Assembly: GCA_021780695.1 (NCBI GenBank)
Contig: JAJXYD010000028.1
Span: forward strand, 1 to 64,000
From: Deltaproteobacteria bacterium
GTDB taxonomy: Bacteria > Desulfobacterota > Syntrophobacteria > Syntrophobacterales > Syntrophobacteraceae
DNA length: 64,000 nucleotides
Reading direction: 5' to 3'
Made by a program: the position numbers and the translations under genes. The number at the start of each line of letters is the position of its first letter. Positions within the stretch are counted from its first letter, which is position 1. The notes under the pieces were generated by a model. That model searched no databases. It was given only the letters and a program-made list of their open reading frames with translations, and was not told the origin of the DNA. Positions 60,258 through 64,000 of this stretch are shown here, piece by piece.

Positions 60258-61091
60258 TTACAAATAACGGTATATAGCCGGCTGAACATGAGACAACTTA
60301 TGATCGAGTCCCGTAAGACTTTCCGAATGGCCTACACAAAAGTATCCCCCCTTGCCAAGAAAAGCCGCCATTTTGTTGACCAGTTCTTCCTGGGTTCTTT
60401 TGTCAAAGTAGATCATAACGTTACGACAGAAAATAAAGTCAAAAGGCCCCTTGAAGGGATAAGGTTCTTTAAGATTAAGCCGATGGAAGGTTATGAGCCG
60501 TTTTATTCGGGCAGATATCCGGAAATCACTGTTTCCCTGTCCGCCGGCCTTTTCCAGATAGGCTTGACGCAGTGGCGCAGGCACCTTCTCTACCTTCTCG
60601 GCCGAATAAATTCCCCGGCTCGCCGTTTCCAGAACGCGAGTGGATATGTCTGTGGCCAAGATTCTAAAATCCCACCGTGTTTCGTCCTGTAGATGGGACA
60701 TCACGCACATCGCAAGACTGTAGGGTTCTTCGCCCGTCGAACAACCCGCGCTCCAAATCCGGATCCGCCTATCCCTTTGTTTTTGTTTTTTCTCGATAAG
60801 CTCGGGCAGCGCCACCTTGTTCAGGAAATCAAAATGCTGGACCTCCCGGAAAAAGTAGGTGAGGTTGGTGGAAATAGAATCGAGAAAATTTACAAATTCG
60901 CCCGGGTTGGCCCCGCAGGTGATAAACTTGAAATAATCCCTGTAGGACTCAATACCTGTTAGCCGAAGCCGCTTGTTTAACCGTGCCTGCAAAAGGGCCT
61001 TCTTGCCTTCGTGAAGGTTGATCCCGCACTGCTCATAAATTAGCCGGCTGTACTGCAAAAACAGGCTGCTTGGCATATCGTCTTCCATCCG
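60258..61091 (-). CDS. cheR: Chemotaxis methyltransferase CheR (277 aa)
   Basis: Methylates receptors with S-adenosylmethionine. The SAM site is WSAGCSTGEEPYSLAM, followed by LATDISTRVLETASRGIY and FIFCRNVMIYFD. The frame opens at 61124; ATG 61091 has GGTGG four bases upstream and is preferred. MPSSLFLQ, four codons further in, is another possible start. Confidence 0.93.
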   Translation of the reverse strand, partial: RMEDDMPSSLFLQYSRLIYEQCGINLHEGKKALLQARLNKRLRLTGIESYRDYFKFITCGANPGEFVNFLDSISTNLTYFFREVQHFDFLNKVALPELIEKKQKQRDRRIRIWSAGCSTGEEPYSLAMCVMSHLQDETRWDFRILATDISTRVLETASRGIYSAEKVEKVPAPLRQAYLEKAGGQGNSDFRISARIKRLITFHRLNLKEPYPFKGPFDFIFCRNVMIYFDKRTQEELVNKMAAFLGKGGYFCVGHSESLTGLDHKLSHVQPAIYRYL

Positions 61092-61163
61092 GCCACCTTT
61101 CAGATAGTACTCTACCCTTGGCAATTTGACGACTCTTGCCTTCTCGCTAAAACACTCGCCTCA

Positions 61164-61676
61164 TCAGGCAGCCTTATCGATAAAACCTATCCCGCAGTTG
61201 CTTAAGACCCTGGCGATATCAAGCAGGATTTTCACTTTCCCCCCCGTTTTGGCCATTCCCAAAATGCAATCGGAACTCAAAGTGGTCCCAAAACTCGGTG
61301 CGTCTTCAATATCGGAGGCCTTGATGTTTAAGACCTCCGAAACCGAATCGACCACCACGCCTATGTGAAGCTTGGCCTGTGCATTATCGATTTCGACCAC
61401 TACGATGCAGGTTCGCTCGGTATAGCCGCTTTCGTTCATCCCAAACCTTAGACGCAGGTCAAGGACCGGGATCACCTTACCCCGCAGATTTACAACGCCC
61501 TTGATAAAGTCGGGGGCCTGCGGCACGGGTGTAATCCGCATCATCCCGATTATTTCCTTAACCTTTAGGATGCCTATCCCGTATTCCTCATCGCCCAGGG
61601 AAAAGGTGAGGTATTTGCCTTCCCTGTCGCCTCCCGAGTTTTCCGCTCCCACTGCCTCGCCGACCTGATTGTTCAT
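61164..61676 (-). CDS. cheW: Chemotaxis coupling protein CheW (170 aa)
   Basis: Links receptors with CheA. The SH3-like fold is marked by YLTFSLGDEEYGIGILKVKEII, APDFIKGVVNLRGKVIPVLDLR and the C-terminal VKILLDIARVL. GGAGG lies seven bases before the ATG at 61676, which decides the start against the longer open frame from 61763. First gene of the operon. Confidence 0.95.
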   Translation of the reverse strand: MNNQVGEAVGAENSGGDREGKYLTFSLGDEEYGIGILKVKEIIGMMRITPVPQAPDFIKGVVNLRGKVIPVLDLRLRFGMNESGYTERTCIVVVEIDNAQAKLHIGVVVDSVSEVLNIKASDIEDAPSFGTTLSSDCILGMAKTGGKVKILLDIARVLSNCGIGFIDKAA

Positions 61677-61759
61677 AAGAAGTCCTCCCCGCCGTTTGGC
61701 CCGTTCTCCGTCCAATATTTTACCGATCACCCTCTTGGGCGCCTTTTTTCTTTGTCTAT

Positions 61760-61787
61760 ACATCGGCAGAAAGGAAATTTTTCTTCA
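61760..61787 (-). promoter_or_regulatory. Candidate sigma-28 (FliA) promoter for the che operon
   Basis: On the minus strand GCCGATGT (61767-61760) matches the sigma-28 -10 consensus GCCGATAA in six of eight positions. TGAAGAAA (61787-61780) gives a partial -35, with 12 bases between. The predicted start site would leave a leader of about 75 bases before cheW. Confidence 0.35.
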
Positions 61788-61792
61788 GTCCA

Positions 61793-61876
61793 AGGAGGTG
61801 GAATATGCAAAATATCTTTACTTTCACCTTTTATTCACCTAAATTGATTTTACTCTCACGAAAGGCTCGAGCATGA
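61793..61876 (+). CDS. Leader ORF of 23 codons, coupled to the polymerase homologue
   Basis: AAGGAGGT at 61793-61800, one of the best ribosome-binding sites in the window, is followed by ATG at 61805. The frame has 23 sense codons (MQNIFTFTFYSPKLI start) and ends in TGA at 61874-61876, sharing ATGA with the start codon of the next gene at 61873. The peptide is hydrophobic in the middle and basic at the end. It could be a leader peptide, a translational coupler or simply the way ribosomes reach the next start. Confidence 0.5.
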   Translation, partial: RRWNMQNIFTFTFYSPKLILLSRKARA

Positions 61877-63033
61877 CCCGCAACATAGTCTACATGCAGA
61901 TTCCCGATTTTTACGCCTCCGTTGAAGAACTCAGACGACCGGAGCTCAAAAAAGCGCCTCTGGTCCTTGCCCGGCCCGGCCCCCGATCGGTTGTCCAGGG
62001 TGTAAACGGCCAGGCCGCAAAAGAAGGCGTGCGCGAGGGCATGCCGCTCAGCCTGGCGCTCCGCCTATGCCGTCGCATACAGGTAAGGGATTCTGATGTT
62101 TATCATTACAGGGCAAAACACCTGGAGATAGTGCGTCAATTCGAATGGTGTTCGCCCCTTGTGGAGGGGGGTCTGCCGGGAAGCTGCTTCATAGATATAA
62201 GCGGAACCGGAAGACTCTTTGGGGCCGGCCCGGATCTGGCCTGCCGGATGGAAAGAGAGCTCTGGGGAAAAATGGGACTTCGGGCCAGGATAGGACTTGC
62301 CTCAAACAAGCTGGTAAGCCAGGTCGCGGCCCGTTGCACCGCCCCGGGGGACCTCAGTTTTATTTTTCCGGGCAGTGAGAAAACCTTTCTATCTCCTCTG
62401 CCCGTGGACTATCTTCCCGGCATAGGCGAGGTTACAGCCTCAAAGCTGGCGGGCTTTAACATTTTGAGCATAGGCCGGCTGGCGGATTTTTCCCCGGATA
62501 TGCTTTCGGCGGTTTTTGGCAGGAGCGCCGAGCGTCTTTTAAGGATTGCAAAGGGAATGGACACCTCGGCGGTGTTTGCATCCAAGGAAATCCCCCGCAT
62601 ATGCGTGTCAAAAATCCTTACAAGGGATGAAATCGATCCGCAACGCCTGGAATCGGCTTTATTTGAGCAGGTTGAGGAGGCGGGCTGGGAACTTCGCCGC
62701 CACAACCGCCGCCCGGGGGTGTTGCGCCTTGAAATCCGCTATGCCGACGGCATGTGGGCGGATACCAAAAGGCGGCTTACCCCCTGGGATGTAGTGAGCG
62801 ACCGGTCCCTTTTCCAATCGGTTCTGGTCGCTTTCCGCCGGATTTTCCACAGGCGGGTGGCAGTACGCAGGCTGGTAATGGAATTTTCTCAGCTCGCGAT
62901 GCCGGGTTTACAGCTTCCGCTTTTTACCTGGGAAAACAACAGAGGGTCAAAAGAGCGCGATCTCCAGGAAGCTCTCGATTCGATGCGAAAAAAATTCGGC
63001 AAAAAGATCATCTCCTGGGCAAGGTTGGCTTAA
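61873..63033 (+). CDS. ImuB-like, catalytically degenerate Y-family DNA polymerase (386 aa)
   Basis: Y-family fold: IVYMQIPDFYASVEEL at the start, palm, helix-hairpin-helix thumb (VDYLPGIGEVTASKLAGFNI) and a little-finger domain ending with SMRKKFGKK. The residues that bind the catalytic metals are not kept. The first Asp position is Q9 and the next P11, and the Asp-Glu pair expected in SIDE is G103-S104. Such loss is the mark of ImuB, a clamp-binding scaffold for DnaE2. QLPLF near the C-terminus resembles a beta-clamp-binding motif. The dnaE2-type gene follows two bases after its stop. ImuA and lexA are not seen in the window. Confidence 0.82.
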   Translation: MTRNIVYMQIPDFYASVEELRRPELKKAPLVLARPGPRSVVQGVNGQAAKEGVREGMPLSLALRLCRRIQVRDSDVYHYRAKHLEIVRQFEWCSPLVEGGLPGSCFIDISGTGRLFGAGPDLACRMERELWGKMGLRARIGLASNKLVSQVAARCTAPGDLSFIFPGSEKTFLSPLPVDYLPGIGEVTASKLAGFNILSIGRLADFSPDMLSAVFGRSAERLLRIAKGMDTSAVFASKEIPRICVSKILTRDEIDPQRLESALFEQVEEAGWELRRHNRRPGVLRLEIRYADGMWADTKRRLTPWDVVSDRSLFQSVLVAFRRIFHRRVAVRRLVMEFSQLAMPGLQLPLFTWENNRGSKERDLQEALDSMRKKFGKKIISWARLA

Positions 63034-63035
63034 AA

Positions 63036-64000
63036 ATGGACCCCGACTTTATCCACCTCCATGTTCATTCCTTCTATTCCATGATGCAGGGGGTAAATTC
63101 CCCCGAGGTGCTTTGCAGGCAGGCTAAAAGAGCCGGCTTTTCCCATCTGGCCCTAACGGATACAAACGGTTTTTACGGTCTTCTAAATTTCTTTGAAGCC
63201 GCCGCGACAGCGGGGATAAGCCCCATAGTGGGCGCTCAGGTAAAAACGCCGGAGACATCCGCCGTAATTATTGCCCGAACCCTCCGGGGCTATGAAATAC
63301 TCTCGGAAATAATTACACGGCGCCATACGCGAAAAGACTTTTGTCTTCCCCGGAGCCTGCCGGAAAAAACGAGCGATCTTGTGGTCCTAAGCGAGGATCC
63401 CCAACTGCTCAAAACATTGCGGGGCCGCGTTGAATGCTTTTGTGAAATCGTGCCCGGCCCATGGGAGCGCAAGCTTCTGCGCACGGCCCATGAAATCGGC
63501 GTAGAGGTTGCCGCAACAAATGCGGTCCATTTTGCCGCAAAAGACGATTATCCCCTCCACAGGCTTCTAAGAGCAATCGAGCTAAACAAAACCCTGGGCT
63601 CTCTTGCACCCGAAGACAGCGCCCAATCCGACCGATGGCTCAAGTCTTCCCGCGAGATGTCGGCAAAATTTCCTCACTGTCCCGAAGCGCTGGCCAACAC
63701 GGTAAAAATTGCCAAAGGCTGCCATACGCCCCCCAACCGTTTTCACACCGTCTTTCCCAAATATCTCGAAACAGACGGGGACAACCTCGGACTCCTAGTG
63801 TCTAAATGCCGCAAGGGCATCGGGGTGCGCTACGGCAAAACCTGCCAAAAGATCGAGGACCGACTGGCCGAAGAACTCGAACTTATCCGATCGAAGGGTT
63901 TTGTGGACTATTTTCTGGTCGTAGCCGACATCGTCGGCAGGCGCACGATTCACTGCGGCAGGGGCAGCGGAGCCGCAAGCCTTGTGAGCTATCTTTTGGG
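63036..64000 (+). CDS. DnaE2/ImuC-type DNA polymerase III alpha subunit, 5' part
   Basis: The first 321 codons are open to the window end. The N-terminal PHP domain has HLHVHSFYSMMQG, LALTDTNGFYGLLNF and VAATNAVHFAAKDDYPLHRLLRA. The start of the polymerase core follows with FVDYFLVVADIV and CGRGSGAASLVSYLL. The PHP tail fits short error-prone DnaE2-type enzymes better than replicative DnaE. It starts three bases after the ImuB-like stop codon, so the two are coupled. The catalytic Asp triad lies outside the window. Confidence 0.85.
   Translation, partial: MDPDFIHLHVHSFYSMMQGVNSPEVLCRQAKRAGFSHLALTDTNGFYGLLNFFEAAATAGISPIVGAQVKTPETSAVIIARTLRGYEILSEIITRRHTRKDFCLPRSLPEKTSDLVVLSEDPQLLKTLRGRVECFCEIVPGPWERKLLRTAHEIGVEVAATNAVHFAAKDDYPLHRLLRAIELNKTLGSLAPEDSAQSDRWLKSSREMSAKFPHCPEALANTVKIAKGCHTPPNRFHTVFPKYLETDGDNLGLLVSKCRKGIGVRYGKTCQKIEDRLAEELELIRSKGFVDYFLVVADIVGRRTIHCGRGSGAASLVSYLL

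Noticed and set aside
61677-61872. LexA box upstream of the ImuB-like gene
   Set aside because: No match to the LexA-box patterns I know from deltaproteobacteria. The CACC repeats at about 61831-61849 are direct, not palindromic, so SOS control cannot be claimed from sequence.

Overview
The window looks like chromosome of a Gram-negative, sulfate-reducing deltaproteobacterium (Desulfobacterota). A complete dsrMKJOP operon marks sulfate respiration. An outer-membrane autotransporter, Kdo transferase and MCE lipid-transport genes mark an outer membrane. The double-length UvrA, the RsbRD-like gene ahead of dsrM, and the CheD/CheX/CheZ mix would fit a Syntrophobacter-like lineage, but the species cannot be fixed from sequence alone. 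Nearly all of the window is ordinary, tightly packed core genome. Only the left kilobase, which ends at a tRNA-Arg, and a few gaps look like accessory DNA.

Layout. 1-978: poorly coding DNA with an 11-bp inverted repeat, one hypothetical ORF and a one-nucleotide-loop G-quadruplex motif. 979-1052: tRNA-Arg(ACG). 1.2-6.7 kb: an autotransporter whose passenger contains a tandem duplication of about 378 residues, then an outer-membrane barrel protein. 7.3-11.4 kb: ihfA and an MCE (Mla-like) ABC importer with auxiliary lipoprotein. 11.4-12.7 kb: a divergent DnaA on the opposite strand. 13.6-19.8 kb: a 52-residue membrane protein, a SYLF protein, proS, hsp20, htpX and purA. 20.3-26.1 kb: dsrP-O-J-K-M and an RsbRD-like gene on the minus strand. 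26.6-32.7 kb: mixed genes, including a DsrC-family protein that lacks the C-terminal active cysteine, a cysteine-rich secreted protein, a lipase and an exported beta-carbonic anhydrase. 32.8-43.4 kb: tandem UvrA divergent from mutS, then an RNase II/R-type exonuclease. 43.5-49.3 kb: a sugar-phosphate operon gnd-pgi-pgl-rpiA-pgm. 49.4-53.6 kb: kdtA, a broken CpsB-type phosphatase gene, a DegT aminotransferase and an MBL-fold/rubredoxin-oxidoreductase-like protein. 53.7-61.7 kb: a nine-gene chemotaxis operon (cheW-R-D-Y-X-B-Y-A-Z order of transcription) on the minus strand. 61.8-64.0 kb: a 23-codon leader ORF, a Y-family polymerase homologue without catalytic carboxylates (ImuB-like) and the start of a DnaE2-type polymerase, which runs off the window.

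The genes fall into working groups. The dsr operon moves electrons between the quinone pool and the cytoplasmic sulfite-reduction machinery, and DsrC-type proteins are its usual partner. The MCE cluster moves lipids between membranes. The che operon is a full adaptation and signal pathway without receptors in view. gnd-pgi-pgl-rpiA-pgm connect glycogen/glucose phosphates with pentose phosphates, although zwf is not in view. uvrA, mutS and the ImuB/DnaE2 pair are DNA repair and mutagenesis functions. The observations most worth following are the ImuB/DnaE2 cassette with its coupled leader ORF, the DsrC variant with its cysteine-rich neighbour, the DnaA paralogue with lost motifs, the CheZ protein with an added Hpt-like domain, and the duplicated autotransporter passenger.
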